From: Clostridium senegalense JC122
GTDB lineage: Bacteria; Bacillota; Clostridia; Clostridiales; Clostridiaceae
Reading direction: 5' to 3'
DNA length: 64,000 nucleotides
Assembly (NCBI RefSeq): GCF_000285575.1
Contig: NZ_HE611051.1
Span: 336,974-400,973 of the forward strand
This document shows, in pieces, positions 45,821 to 55,562 of the stretch; the first letter of the stretch is position 1; the number at the start of each line of letters is the position of its first letter. The position numbers and the translations under genes were made by a program. The notes beneath the pieces are model-generated. The model ran no database searches. It was not told the origin of the DNA and worked only from the letters and a program-made list of their open reading frames with translations.

Positions 45821-46735
45821 GTGGGAAGATATGCAAGAAAAAAAGCACCTCATGCCATATACCATATTATTATAAAAAGTGTGAAGGACAGGTTATTATT
45901 TAATTGTGATGATGATAAAAATATGTTTATGATTAAACTAAAAGAAAGTCAATTAAAGTATCCATTCAAATTATATGCATTTTGTTTAATGGATAATCAT
46001 GCACATCTACTTATAGATTCACAGAATCAAGATATTTCTGTAATAATGAAAAGTTTAAATTTAAGATATGTTAAATTTTATAATAAAAAATATGATTTAG
46101 ACTCTAGACTATGCAAGGAAAGATTTAAAAGTGAAATGATTACTACTGATGAGTATTTAATAAATGCTTCTATGTATATTCATAGAAACCCAAAAGATTT
46201 ACCAGGATTTTTAGAACGACCACAAGATTATGTATTTTCAAGTATGCGTGTTTATTTAGGAGGCAAAGATGAATTTGATGTTTTAGATGTTGATATGATA
46301 CTAGAAATAATGTGTAAAAATAAAAGAAAAGCTAGAAAAGAATATAAAGAAGTATTTGAAGCTACAATGAATCAACAAATATCAAACTTTAAAGATATAA
46401 AATTAAAATTTAAAATTAAAGATGAAAAATTTACTAATGAAAAAGGCATATTAAAACCTGAATTATCAATAAAAGAAATTACTAATTTTGTAGCCAAAGG
46501 AGAAAATTTAAATCCGAATGAAATTTTCATCAAAAATAGAAGTAGAAATCAAAATGCAAGAGCAATGATTTCTTTACTTGCAACAGCACTTTGTGGAAAA
46601 ACCTGCAAAGAAATAGCTGCAATTTTAGGCAACCTAACTTCTAGTAGAGTGTCACAACTTGGCAACAAAGCAATTGAACTAGTTTTAACCAATAACAAAT
46701 ACAAAATGCTCTTTGAAAAATTTATAAATTTTTAA
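45821..46735 (+). CDS. RAYT-like HUH (Y1) transposase with C-terminal DnaA-like HTH
   Basis: The 304-aa protein starts with GTG. The Y1_Tnp domain (about 5-150) has the HUH metal pair HAH at residues 60-62 in FCLMDNHAHLLIDS and a catalytic Tyr candidate at 119 in ASMYIHRNP, the arrangement of REP-associated tyrosine transposases. Residues about 230-290 (RNQNARAMISLLATALCGKT) look like the DnaA domain IV-type HTH found on many such proteins. RAYTs are single-copy, non-mobile and linked to REP hairpins. Here inverted repeats of a GGTGACAG motif start 125 bp downstream. It may spread these repeats. Confidence 0.85.
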   Translation: MGRYARKKAPHAIYHIIIKSVKDRLLFNCDDDKNMFMIKLKESQLKYPFKLYAFCLMDNHAHLLIDSQNQDISVIMKSLNLRYVKFYNKKYDLDSRLCKERFKSEMITTDEYLINASMYIHRNPKDLPGFLERPQDYVFSSMRVYLGGKDEFDVLDVDMILEIMCKNKRKARKEYKEVFEATMNQQISNFKDIKLKFKIKDEKFTNEKGILKPELSIKEITNFVAKGENLNPNEIFIKNRSRNQNARAMISLLATALCGKTCKEIAAILGNLTSSRVSQLGNKAIELVLTNNKYKMLFEKFINF

Positions 46736-46860
46736 TTTTTATTGAAAATAATATCTATAAAAATTTTAAAATAATTTTATGATGAAGAATAATAATAAAA
46801 TGGACAAGCTTATGTTTTACTACCATAATTGAAACTTATTTAAATATTTTTCATTATTAT

Positions 46861-46884
46861 AAGTGACACTCATTAAATATTTTT
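46861..46884 (+). repeat. REP-like repeat copy
   Basis: AAGTGACACTCATTAAATAT plus TTTT fits the dispersed motif with one change, 126 bp downstream of the RAYT-like gene. Confidence 0.65.
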
Positions 46885-46925
46885 AACAACTTAAATACTT
46901 GTAATAGTACTTACACTTACCTATG

Positions 46926-46984
46926 GTGACAGTTATTTATTATTTCATATTATTTTTTTATTTTTATTAATTAATAACTGTCAC
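46926..46984. repeat. REPIN-like inverted repeat pair
   Basis: GTGACAGTTATT (46926-46937) and its exact complement AATAACTGTCAC (46973-46984) enclose a 35-bp AT loop. This is two motif copies facing each other, the shape of a REPIN, right after the RAYT-like gene. Confidence 0.75.
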
Positions 46985-47119
46985 TTTAAATATATTATTA
47001 TATTATTAAATTAAATAAAAATAGTTGAATTTTAAAAATTCTTTACTTATACTTCAATTAAATAATATTTTATAATTTTAGCTGAATAACCTAAAAAATA
47101 AATACAAAGGAGATTTATA

Positions 47120-48142
47120 ATGTTATATAGTTTTAAAAATGATTATAGTGAAGGTGCGCATCCCCAAATTTTAAACTCTTTAATAGAGTCAAATCTTACC
47201 CAAGAAGAGGGGTATGGAAATGATACACATACCCAAAATGCCATTTATAAAATAAAAAGCTTAATAGATAATAAAAATATTGATATTCATCTAATTTCTG
47301 GTGGTACCCAAACAAACTTAATTGCAATTGGTGCTTTTTTAAAGCCTTATGAAGCATGTATATCTGCAAATACAGGACATATTGCTGTCAATGAAACTGG
47401 TGCAATTGAATATACTGGACATAAAGTTATCACAGTAGATTCAAATGATGGAAAGGTAACTCCAAATAAAATTGAAGAAGTTTTAAATTCTTATGGAAAT
47501 GAACATGTAGTTAAACCCAAACTTGTATATATCTCCAATCCTACAGAACTAGGTACTGTCTATACAAAAAATGAACTAAAAACATTAAGCGAGTTTTGCA
47601 AATCTAATAACCTAATTTTATATGCAGATGGTGCAAGACTTGGTTGTGCACTTTGTGTTAAAGATGCAGATTTAACACTATCAGATATGTGCGATTTTAC
47701 AGACTCATTTTTTATTGGGGGAACTAAAAATGGTGCCCTTCTTGGTGAAGCTTTAGTTATTAAAACTGATTTTTTAAGAGAAAATTTTAGATATCATCTA
47801 AAACAAAAAGGTGCTCTACTTGCAAAAGGAAAACTTCTTGGGATACAATTCGAGGAATTATTTAAGGATGACCTTTACTTTCAATTAGCAAATCATTCTA
47901 ATATTATGGCAAATCATTTAGCTAATGGGTTAAAAGAAGCTAACTGTGAATTTTTAATTGATTCTCCAACGAATCAGATTTTTCCTATACTAGAAAATAA
48001 TTTAATTGAAAAATTACAAAAAAAATTTGGCTTCTATGTATGGAAAAAAATAAATGATACTCATTCAGCTATTAGATTAGTTACATCTTGGGCTACAAAA
48101 GAAGAAGCTGTAACTGAATTTATAAATGAAGTTAAAAAATAA
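47120..48142 (+). CDS. Low-specificity L-threonine aldolase-like PLP enzyme
   Basis: The 340-aa fold-type I PLP enzyme would cleave L-threonine/allo-threonine to glycine and acetaldehyde. Motifs: YSEGAHPQILNSL at the start, the Gly-rich HLISGGTQTNLIAIGAF, the Asp of LILYADGARLG and the Schiff-base Lys in FFIGGTKNGALLGEAL. AAAGGAG lies before the ATG. It is a single-gene unit, with a REPIN-like hairpin 14 bp after the stop that may end the transcript. Confidence 0.87.
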   Translation: MLYSFKNDYSEGAHPQILNSLIESNLTQEEGYGNDTHTQNAIYKIKSLIDNKNIDIHLISGGTQTNLIAIGAFLKPYEACISANTGHIAVNETGAIEYTGHKVITVDSNDGKVTPNKIEEVLNSYGNEHVVKPKLVYISNPTELGTVYTKNELKTLSEFCKSNNLILYADGARLGCALCVKDADLTLSDMCDFTDSFFIGGTKNGALLGEALVIKTDFLRENFRYHLKQKGALLAKGKLLGIQFEELFKDDLYFQLANHSNIMANHLANGLKEANCEFLIDSPTNQIFPILENNLIEKLQKKFGFYVWKKINDTHSAIRLVTSWATKEEAVTEFINEVKK

Positions 48143-48156
48143 AAGTAACTTATTAT

Positions 48157-48196
48157 ATTTGAGTGACAATTATTAATTAATGATTGTCACTCAAAT
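48157..48196. repeat. REPIN-like hairpin
   Basis: A perfect 14-bp inverted repeat ATTTGAGTGACAAT/ATTGTCACTCAAAT (48157-48170 with 48183-48196) with a 12-nt loop. It contains two facing motif copies. It sits at the 3' end of the threonine aldolase gene. Confidence 0.75.
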
Positions 48197-48207
48197 ACTT
48201 TGTTTGC

Positions 48208-48230
48208 AATATTTAATGAGTGTCACCTTA
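48208..48230 (-). repeat. REP-like repeat copy
   Basis: On the minus strand TAAGGTGACACTCATTAAAT, a near-complete match to the motif. Confidence 0.65.
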
Positions 48231-48255
48231 TGTAAAGTTAAGTTAATTTATTTTA

Positions 48256-48278
48256 TATATTTAATGTCTGTCACCTTA
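48256..48278 (-). repeat. REP-like repeat copy
   Basis: On the minus strand TAAGGTGACAGACATTAAAT, the same orientation as the copy at 48208. Confidence 0.65.
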
Positions 48279-48286
48279 TAACACCA

Positions 48287-48326
48287 AAAGAAAGAACTAT
48301 ATTCTTAAAGCTATAGTTCTTTCTTT
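48287..48326. terminator. Bidirectional terminator
   Basis: A perfect 15-bp stem AAAGAAAGAACTATA/TATAGTTCTTTCTTT, 32 bp beyond the DUF1540 gene stop. Confidence 0.85.
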
Positions 48327-48358
48327 ACACATATAAAAATATACAAGAATACCAATCT

Positions 48359-48718
48359 CTATTTTTTAAATGTTGAACATTCTGTTCTTGTGCTTGACAA
48401 TGCAGTTTGACCATTTATTTGTATGTAATCTGCTGAACATACATTTCCTATGTTATATACGCAATTTCTTGCATCACATTCTATTTTGGGATACATTTCT
48501 ATAGACGTATTAGTAAATGCTTGTTTTATTTCGCCTTGAATATTCATATTAAACATGTTAGCTAATGAATTTTTAAGTCCCTTTTCAGCGAAGGAATCAC
48601 ATTGAGTAAATGCACTACTTTCAGCATTTCCCCCTCTTATTTTAATTACACTGGCGCCACACAATCCATTAGCATTATATAAACAATTTTGGGCATTACA
48701 ACTTAAACTTCCATTCAT
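48359..48718 (-). CDS. Two-repeat DUF1540 protein
   Basis: This 119-aa protein has two copies of the DUF1540 motif: CNAQNCLYNANGLCGASVIK ... CDSF (residues about 5-45) and CDARNCVYNIGNVCSADYIQ ... CSTF (about 80-116), each with four Cys that probably bind one metal. Function unknown; often seen in sporulating Firmicutes. A good ribosome site (GGATG) stands before the ATG. Confidence 0.85.
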   Translation of the reverse strand: MNGSLSCNAQNCLYNANGLCGASVIKIRGGNAESSAFTQCDSFAEKGLKNSLANMFNMNIQGEIKQAFTNTSIEMYPKIECDARNCVYNIGNVCSADYIQINGQTALSSTRTECSTFKK

Positions 48719-48836
48719 AAAATCACATCCTTATTTAAATTCTTTTAAATAATAGGTTTACCTATCTATATTGTGTGAAATGAGGAAAATTTTATGTATG
48801 AAAATTAAAAGTTAATATTTATTTTAATTTATAGCA

Positions 48837-48885
48837 ATAAAACTCTAATTAAATTTTAGTTTTTAAAATTTAATTAGAGTTTTAT
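48837..48885 (-). terminator. Terminator of the chemoreceptor gene
   Basis: A perfect 22-bp AT-rich stem (arms begin ATAAAACTCTAATTAAATTT) with a 5-nt loop, 5 bp past the stop. Confidence 0.9.
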
Positions 48886-48889
48886 ACTT

Positions 48890-50923
48890 TTAATCTACTT
48901 TAAATAATTCAACTGTTTCTTTCATAGTTTTAGTCATATCAGTTAAGTTTAATGCTGAACTTGCAACTTCTTCTGATGACGCATTCATTTCTTCTGCTAT
49001 TGCAGCAATTTCTTGTGATGATGCTGAAATTTCTTGTGATATAGACATAACGTTCTGTACTTTTTCATTTATACTTTCTTTACTTGTAACTATTTCTCTT
49101 ACTAACCCCTGACTATCTGTAATTTTAGGCGTTATATTATTTACAGCTTCTTTTATTTTCTCAAAGCTACCTACAGCACCATTTATGATTTCACTTTGAG
49201 ATTCTATCTCTCCTTTAACAATTTCTGTAGTTTGAACCATTATTCCTGTTTCATTAAATACAGTGTTTAATAATTTAGTTATACTATCTGCTGATATTTT
49301 GCTTTGTTCTGCAAGCTTTCTTATTTCATCTGCTACAACAGCAAATCCTTTTCCACTTTCTCCTACTCTTGCAGCTTCTATAGCTGCATTTAAAGCAAGT
49401 AAATTAGTTTGTTCTGATATACTATTTATAAGAGTTATAATCTCATTTATCTTATTTATATTTTCTTCAACAGATTTTACCTTGTCAACTAAACTTCTAA
49501 AACCATCATTTACATTTGATACCGAAACTGTAACCCTTTGCATATCACCGTTGCTTTTTTCAGATAAAGTATAAATTTCCTTATTTTCACTACCTATTTC
49601 ATTTATAGATAACATAACCTTTTCTATCCTATGGTTGAAATCTTCAAGCATTGAAACCATGCTACTTACATCTTCAGATTGATTTTGAATTCCAGTGGAA
49701 ACTTCTTGAATTGAATTTGCAACTGAATCAGTTGAACTTGCCATTTCTTCAGATATACTAGCTAAATTTTCACTATAGTTATCTATATTTTCTGCATTTT
49801 CTCTTATAGATTTTATAGTAGAACTTACAGAACCTTGCATAATTTTCATTGCTTTTCCCATTATTCCAAGCTCATCCGTTCTTTCTATTAACTTTTCATC
49901 TATATTGACGGTCATATCTCCATTTCCTATAATATTTAATGCATTAGTAGCATTTTTCAGTCCCTTATTTATAGATTTAATTTGATACATTATAAGAATA
50001 CTACCTATAACTAAACAAATTAAAGCTGCAACAAAGGAACTTACTTGTATTGTTTTAACATCCTTTAAAACTTCATTTTTTTCTATCTTAATTCCTAATG
50101 TCCAATCAGTATCAAGAATATTGTTATAACTTAAAAAAATATTTTTACTACCATTGTTGTATAATTCTATACCTTTTTCATTTTTAATCATATTATCTAA
50201 AACTTTATCAAAGCCTTTTAAGCTTTCTTCTGTTTTACAAGCTTCTTTTAAATTTACTGTTCCTATACGAGATATATCTTTATCCCCTACAATTGCACCA
50301 TCATTACCTACAATAAAAGCTTCTCCTGTCTCTCCTATTTGAATATTTTTTACAATTTCATTAAAAAAGTCTGCCTTTTCAATTGCAACTAATACATTTA
50401 TAATTTGTCCATTTCGATCTTTTATTGGTGATGCATATGCACTAACTATTGCTCCATTATCTTTTTCATTAATACTAGGACTTGGCGCACTTACAGATAC
50501 TTTCCCACCTAACGCTTCTTTGAAATATTCTCTTTTACTTATATTAGTACTACTATCATTAAATTTAATATTTCCATCCTTATCAGCTATACCGATTCTT
50601 AAAAATCCATTTAACTTTAAAACTGACTCTAATGTTTTTAATTTTTCATCTACCGATAATTTATCATCTATCACCAAATCATTTGCAGATAAATTTTCAA
50701 CAGCTTTTTTACTTATTTCTAATTTTTCATGTATGTATTTTGAACTCATTTCTGTAGTTTGTGGTAATGTCGAGTTTAATAACCTATTCAATGCATTTTT
50801 AGCTATAAAACTTGATATCACAGATAAAGATGTACATATAGCAAAAGTTACTAATAAAAATACTGTTAGTAACTTAGCTCCTATGCCTTTAGGCTTAAAA
50901 AAATTTTTAATTTGTTTTTTCAT
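48890..50923 (-). CDS. Methyl-accepting chemotaxis protein
   Basis: I prefer the ATG at 50921-50923, 6 nt after GGTGA, giving 677 aa. Helix 1 lies at about residues 20-40. A periplasmic-side dCache-type sensor (about 45-290; [19 protein letters not shown], then KNDN-like [11 protein letters not shown]) follows, then helix 2 ([18 protein letters not shown]) and HAMP (about 310-365). The last 300 residues are the signalling hairpin with the MCP tip [20 protein letters not shown]. It steers swimming toward or away from a small ligand bound by the Cache domain; which one is unknown. No other che gene is in the window. Confidence 0.9.
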   Translation of the reverse strand: MKKQIKNFFKPKGIGAKLLTVFLLVTFAICTSLSVISSFIAKNALNRLLNSTLPQTTEMSSKYIHEKLEISKKAVENLSANDLVIDDKLSVDEKLKTLESVLKLNGFLRIGIADKDGNIKFNDSSTNISKREYFKEALGGKVSVSAPSPSINEKDNGAIVSAYASPIKDRNGQIINVLVAIEKADFFNEIVKNIQIGETGEAFIVGNDGAIVGDKDISRIGTVNLKEACKTEESLKGFDKVLDNMIKNEKGIELYNNGSKNIFLSYNNILDTDWTLGIKIEKNEVLKDVKTIQVSSFVAALICLVIGSILIMYQIKSINKGLKNATNALNIIGNGDMTVNIDEKLIERTDELGIMGKAMKIMQGSVSSTIKSIRENAENIDNYSENLASISEEMASSTDSVANSIQEVSTGIQNQSEDVSSMVSMLEDFNHRIEKVMLSINEIGSENKEIYTLSEKSNGDMQRVTVSVSNVNDGFRSLVDKVKSVEENINKINEIITLINSISEQTNLLALNAAIEAARVGESGKGFAVVADEIRKLAEQSKISADSITKLLNTVFNETGIMVQTTEIVKGEIESQSEIINGAVGSFEKIKEAVNNITPKITDSQGLVREIVTSKESINEKVQNVMSISQEISASSQEIAAIAEEMNASSEEVASSALNLTDMTKTMKETVELFKVD

Positions 50924-51228
50924 TACACTCACCTACTTAAATTACTTTTAGTTAGATTTTTTTAAAAGCTTGTTTTACATATATGCTTTTTCTCGTGTAT
51001 TTTTATGAATTCTTTATTATAATTAAAATTTGTTTTTATAATAGATACTATTATAGAGAAACAAACTCCAATTTAAATTTATTCAATAACTTTAAAATAT
51101 TTCCATATAAAATTTAGTGTTAGGTTCTAAATGTTTCAAATCATGTCTCACTACTTTACTTATCCAAGTTTTAGAATAGATAATTTTTAAAATCAACTTG
51201 AAACATTATAATATACTAAAATAAAAAA

Positions 51229-51247
51229 AACACCCATGATGGGTGTC
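51229..51247 (-). terminator. Terminator between pyk and the chemoreceptor gene
   Basis: A 7-bp stem ACACCCA/TGGGTGT with a 3-nt loop and T8 on the minus strand, 250 bp downstream of pyk. The unusual distance leaves room for a long 3' UTR or a small RNA. Confidence 0.7.
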
Positions 51248-51495
51248 AATAATAAATCAGTTGCCTATTATATTCTTTTTAATTTTATCCATGTTTTTAC
51301 AACTTTATTCACTATAACAACATAAATAAATTAAAATACAATATAATATTATATCAAAAAAATAATATAATAAACAGTAGATTTTATTTTTTATATTTAT
51401 TTCTATGTTAACTTTTTTAGAACTAATGAAATATCTAAAATATTATCTATATTTTTCATAAAATAATTTACTTTTATATACTTATATTTAAACTT

Positions 51496-53262
51496 TTAGT
51501 GACTAATATTAGCTCTTCCAGAGTAAACTATTCCTACACCTTTATTTGAATGTAATGTTATAAATGCTCCAGTCTTTATTATTTCCATGGCATCCACTGC
51601 ACTATATATTATTGGAATATCTTTTGCTGTGCAATCAATAACTACACTTGAGCTCATCTCATCCTCTTCAACAATTATTCCTGAAACTTTATCTATAACT
51701 TCACAGTATTCTCTACCTAATCTTTTTACGACAAGAATTTCTCCTTCATCTATGTTATCTATTGCTTCCTTGACATTATCCACACATAATGCTGTTCCAT
51801 AAGCTGTAGTCTCTATAGTTCCTGTTCCTTGAATTAATATATCGCCAATAACATGAACTTTCATCATATTAGTACTTCCTACAAAGTTAGCTGGGATACC
51901 TGCTACCATTACAACTAAATCCCCTCTTTTTACATATCCTTTTTCTAATGAAACTTTTGCACAGTTTTCCATAAGTTCATCTGTATTATCTATTTTTTCT
52001 GCTTGTATAGCATAAACGCCCCAATTTAATGCTAAACTTCTAGCAACTCTTTCACTTGGTGTTACTGCTATTATTGGACACTTAGGTCTATATTTAGATA
52101 CTTGTTTAGTTGTGTGTCCACTTTGTGTTGCAGTTATTATTGCTGATGCATTTAATTCTGCTGCTGTTGTACAAGTAGCTAAACTTATAGCATTAGAAAC
52201 ATTTGGTATATGACTTTTTCTACTATAGTTTAATTTTGAATCATAATTTATATAATTTTCTGATGTTCTTGCAATGTTTGCCATTGTCTTTACAACTTCA
52301 ACAGGATATTTCCCATTTGCAGTTTCTCCACTTAGCATTATAGCATCTGTTCCATCAAATATAGCATTTGCAACATCAGAAGCTTCAGCTCTTGTAGGTC
52401 TTGGATTTCTTATCATAGAATCTAACATTTGAGTTGCTGTTATTACAGGTTTTCCAGCTATATTACATTTCTCTATTATCATCTTTTGTACTACAGGAAC
52501 TTCTTCTGCTGGTATTTCAACACCTAAGTCACCTCTAGCAACCATTATTCCATCAGAAAATTTTATTATATCATCTATATTATTTACACCTTGTCTATTT
52601 TCTATTTTAGAAAATACTTGTATATGTTCTGCTCCTGCCTTAGATAAAACCTTTTTTATATCTAAAACATCAGAAGCTTTTCTTATAAATGAAGCGGCTA
52701 CTACATCAACATCATTTTCAGCTCCAAACCTTAAATCAGCTATATCTTTTTCAGTTAATGCTGGCAGATTTATTGCCACATTAGGAACATTAATACCTTT
52801 ATTGTCACCAATAACTCCAGTATTTTTAACTATTGTATATACTTTAGTTCCTTCTATTCTTTGGACCTCTAAAGCAACAAGTCCATCATTAATTAATATA
52901 GTATCTTTAGGTTCAACATCTTCATATAAATTTCCATAAGTAACAGAGCATTTAGTTTCATCACCTATAATTTCTTCCTTACAATGTATAACAAACTCGT
53001 TATCTTGTGTTAATTCTACAGTTCCATTTTCAAATTTATGTGTTCTAATTTCTGGACCCTTTGTATCTAATACTATAGCTATATATTTTTTCAGTTCACT
53101 TCTAGCTTCTTTTATCATATTAATTCTATTTTTATGTTCCTCATGGCTACCATGAGAAAAATTAAGTCTTGCTGCGTTCATTCCACACTTCATAAGCTCT
53201 TTTATAATTTCTTTATCATCTGTTGTTGGTCCTATGGTGCATACTATTTTAGTTTTTTTCAT
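51496..53262 (-). CDS. pyk: Pyruvate kinase with C-terminal phosphohistidine-type domain
   Basis: The 588-aa enzyme converts phosphoenolpyruvate and ADP into pyruvate and ATP. The core (about 1-470) has KTKIVCTIGPTT, MNAARLNFSHGSHEEH, the active-site motif IQVFSKIENRQGVNNIDDII and MVARGDLGVEIPAEEV. The last 110 residues are the extra domain of many Firmicute pyruvate kinases, related to the PEP-utilising mobile domain (GKVSGIIVEEDE-like stretch VSGIIVEEDEMSSS), without the catalytic His here. AAGGAGG lies before the ATG. It is 110 bp after pfkA in the same direction, a known clostridial pair. Confidence 0.95.
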   Translation of the reverse strand: MKKTKIVCTIGPTTDDKEIIKELMKCGMNAARLNFSHGSHEEHKNRINMIKEARSELKKYIAIVLDTKGPEIRTHKFENGTVELTQDNEFVIHCKEEIIGDETKCSVTYGNLYEDVEPKDTILINDGLVALEVQRIEGTKVYTIVKNTGVIGDNKGINVPNVAINLPALTEKDIADLRFGAENDVDVVAASFIRKASDVLDIKKVLSKAGAEHIQVFSKIENRQGVNNIDDIIKFSDGIMVARGDLGVEIPAEEVPVVQKMIIEKCNIAGKPVITATQMLDSMIRNPRPTRAEASDVANAIFDGTDAIMLSGETANGKYPVEVVKTMANIARTSENYINYDSKLNYSRKSHIPNVSNAISLATCTTAAELNASAIITATQSGHTTKQVSKYRPKCPIIAVTPSERVARSLALNWGVYAIQAEKIDNTDELMENCAKVSLEKGYVKRGDLVVMVAGIPANFVGSTNMMKVHVIGDILIQGTGTIETTAYGTALCVDNVKEAIDNIDEGEILVVKRLGREYCEVIDKVSGIIVEEDEMSSSVVIDCTAKDIPIIYSAVDAMEIIKTGAFITLHSNKGVGIVYSGRANISH

Positions 53263-53372
53263 ATTTTTTTGCCTCCTTAATAAATAGACTTAAACTTTTG
53301 TTTATCCTATTTCTCTCCTATCGATTTAATATTTTTTCATTAAGTTTAATAATATTTTTTCCATACAGTTTA

Positions 53373-54344
53373 TTAGTATGATAAAATTCGTGCTATATGA
53401 TACAATCTTTTATCAAAGGTTTTTTCCATTTCTAAAGCTTCTTTTATATCCATATCTATTATTTGACCATTTTTAGTTCCTACAGCTCTCCCACTTGCAC
53501 CTTCCATTAAAAGTTCTACAGCTCTTACTCCTAATTTTGAAGCAAGTATTCTATCAAATGCACTTGGGTTTCCACCTCTTTGAATATATCCAAGAACTGT
53601 TGCTCTACACTGAAGTCCAGTTACATCTTCTAAATCTTTTGCTAATTTTTCTGCTCCACCTATATTTTTTGCAACACCTTCTGCTAATATTATTAAATTG
53701 TGAAGCTTTCCTTTTCTTTTACCTTCAAATATAGAAGTACATATTTCTTCAAAACTAAATTCTACTTCTGGTATTATTACGCTTTCTGCTCCACCTGCAA
53801 TTCCTGCAAATAAAGATAAGTCTCCACATTCTCTTCCCATAACTTCAATTATACTAATTCTTTGATGTGAAGTAGATGTATCTCTAATTTTATTTATACA
53901 ATCTAATATTGTATTTAATGCTGTATCAAAACCTATTGTGTAATCTGTATATGATAAGTCGTTATCTATTGTTCCTGGTATTCCTATTACTGGCACACCT
54001 AGTTCTGATAAGAGTTTCGCACCTTTAAAAGAACCATCACCACCAATTACCACAAGTCCATCTATTTTAAAAATATCCATTACCTTTTTAGCACGTTCTC
54101 TTCCCTCTGGAGTTCTAAACTCTTCGCTTCTAGCAGTTTTAAGTATTGTTCCACCTCTGTGAATTATATCTGATACGGAAAATCTTTGCATTTCAACAAT
54201 ATCGCCTTCTATAAGACCATTATATCCATTTTGTATTCCTAAAACTCTTAAGTTATTATCTGTACCCATTCTTACTACTGCTCTTATTGCTGCATTCATA
54301 GCTGGAGCATCTCCACCACTTGTTAAAACACCTATAGTTTTCAT
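53373..54344 (-). CDS. pfkA: ATP-dependent 6-phosphofructokinase
   Basis: This 323-aa enzyme phosphorylates fructose-6-phosphate, committing sugar to glycolysis. Motifs: [20 protein letters not shown] (ATP site), [32 protein letters not shown] (catalytic Asp) and [20 protein letters not shown] (substrate and effector side). AAAGGAGG lies before the ATG. It pairs with pyk downstream, so both irreversible glycolytic steps are co-expressed. Confidence 0.96.
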   Translation of the reverse strand: MKTIGVLTSGGDAPAMNAAIRAVVRMGTDNNLRVLGIQNGYNGLIEGDIVEMQRFSVSDIIHRGGTILKTARSEEFRTPEGRERAKKVMDIFKIDGLVVIGGDGSFKGAKLLSELGVPVIGIPGTIDNDLSYTDYTIGFDTALNTILDCINKIRDTSTSHQRISIIEVMGRECGDLSLFAGIAGGAESVIIPEVEFSFEEICTSIFEGKRKGKLHNLIILAEGVAKNIGGAEKLAKDLEDVTGLQCRATVLGYIQRGGNPSAFDRILASKLGVRAVELLMEGASGRAVGTKNGQIIDMDIKEALEMEKTFDKRLYHIARILSY

Positions 54345-54938
54345 TAATAATGCCTCCTTTGCTTCTTACTTTTTATTAATTACATTTTGTTAAATTTAAA
54401 AATTATTTATATGAATTTTTTAGCATTGTAATAATTAAATTAAAATTTTGACAAATTAAATTATGTGCATATTATAGGGTCCTAAGCTTAATTTTAAACT
54501 TATTCATTTATTGATGAGAAAATTCAAATTAGTATTTTACTCATAATTAATATCTTAGTTTATTTAAAAGTTGTGATGATTACTAATAATTATATTTCTA
54601 ATAATAAAAATAATTTTGAGTTTTAAAATTCATTTTTAGTTTTCTCTATTACTTTTAACTAACTTATTAATTTAATTTTTTCCTCTTATTAATTTGACCA
54701 AAAATATAAACTTTAAAACAAAAATTTCCATAACTTTATACTTTAAATTTTAAGCAAATTAAAAGATTTAATCAATAACTTTTAAAACTTTTGTTTATTA
54801 ATTAATCTGTATTTATATTCTCCAACCTAAAAAATATAAATACATTTTAGCATAGTTATTCTATATATTATTATAAAGCAAATTTCAAAGATTTATTAGA
54901 TTATATTTTGAATAAGATATTAATCTTTAAATATACTA
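54345..54938. other. Intergenic stretch upstream of pfkA
   Basis: About 590 bp, extremely AT-rich, with no repeat, riboswitch or short gene that I could support. The pfkA promoter should be near 54400-54500 but has no clear consensus. Confidence 0.4.
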
Positions 54939-55451
54939 TTATACAACATTTTCTAATTTATTTAAGTATATTTTCTCTAATTCCTTTGCTTTCTTGCTTG
55001 TATACACCTTTTCTTTTTCTAAATCAATAACAACTAACCTTACTTCTGTTATACCATAAAAATAGAAACAATGAGTCTTTTCACATTTGAATTTTTTTAT
55101 AGCTTGTACAGTGTTTGGGGAAAGTGTTTTTTTACAAAGCAATATTAATGTAATATTACTTTTTTTATGTTCAATATGTGGTTTTACAATTTCTTTTACT
55201 AAGTTTTTACTATGTTGTGAGAATTCATCTACTATTTTTTCGTCTAAATTATCAATTTTCTTAACAAGACAATATTCATTAACCTCAAACTTATCAATTA
55301 TATCCTTTTTAGTTATAAAACTTCTTCCTGCAACATCTTTATAATGTGCATATAAATCATACTTTTTTTTACTAATTGTTTTATTCTTTGTAACTTGAAA
55401 ATTTTTTTCATACATTTGTTCTAACTTTTTCATATAAGCTATTGAGTTCAT
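54939..55451 (-). CDS. Conserved-looking hypothetical protein (possibly DUF8052-like)
   Basis: The 170-aa soluble protein is rich in Lys. It starts MNSIAYMKKLEQMYEKNFQV and has RSFITKKDIIDKFEVNEYCL, a central VKEIVKPHIEHKKSNITLIL, and ends with a motif around YFYGITEVRLVVIDLEKEKV. The order reminds me of a clostridial family I know as DUF8052, function unknown, but I cannot verify the link. Weak ribosome site AGGAG. Single gene between cstA and pfkA. Confidence 0.6.
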   Translation of the reverse strand: MNSIAYMKKLEQMYEKNFQVTKNKTISKKKYDLYAHYKDVAGRSFITKKDIIDKFEVNEYCLVKKIDNLDEKIVDEFSQHSKNLVKEIVKPHIEHKKSNITLILLCKKTLSPNTVQAIKKFKCEKTHCFYFYGITEVRLVVIDLEKEKVYTSKKAKELEKIYLNKLENVV

Positions 55452-55491
55452 ATTAAAATTCTCCTAATAAATTAATCAGAATATAAAATTT

Positions 55492-55534
55492 GAAAGAAAC
55501 TAGCTATTTATTTTATTAATTGCTAGTTTCTTTC
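55492..55534 (-). terminator. Terminator of cstA
   Basis: A 13-bp stem GAAAGAAACTAGC/GCTAGTTTCTTTC, 29 bp after the stop. Confidence 0.9.
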
Positions 55535-55562
55535 TATAATAAAATTAAAATCAGTTTACTTT

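Noticed and set aside
46861-48278. CRISPR array
   Set aside because: The repeats are irregularly spaced, in both orientations and form hairpins; there are no uniform spacers and no cas genes.
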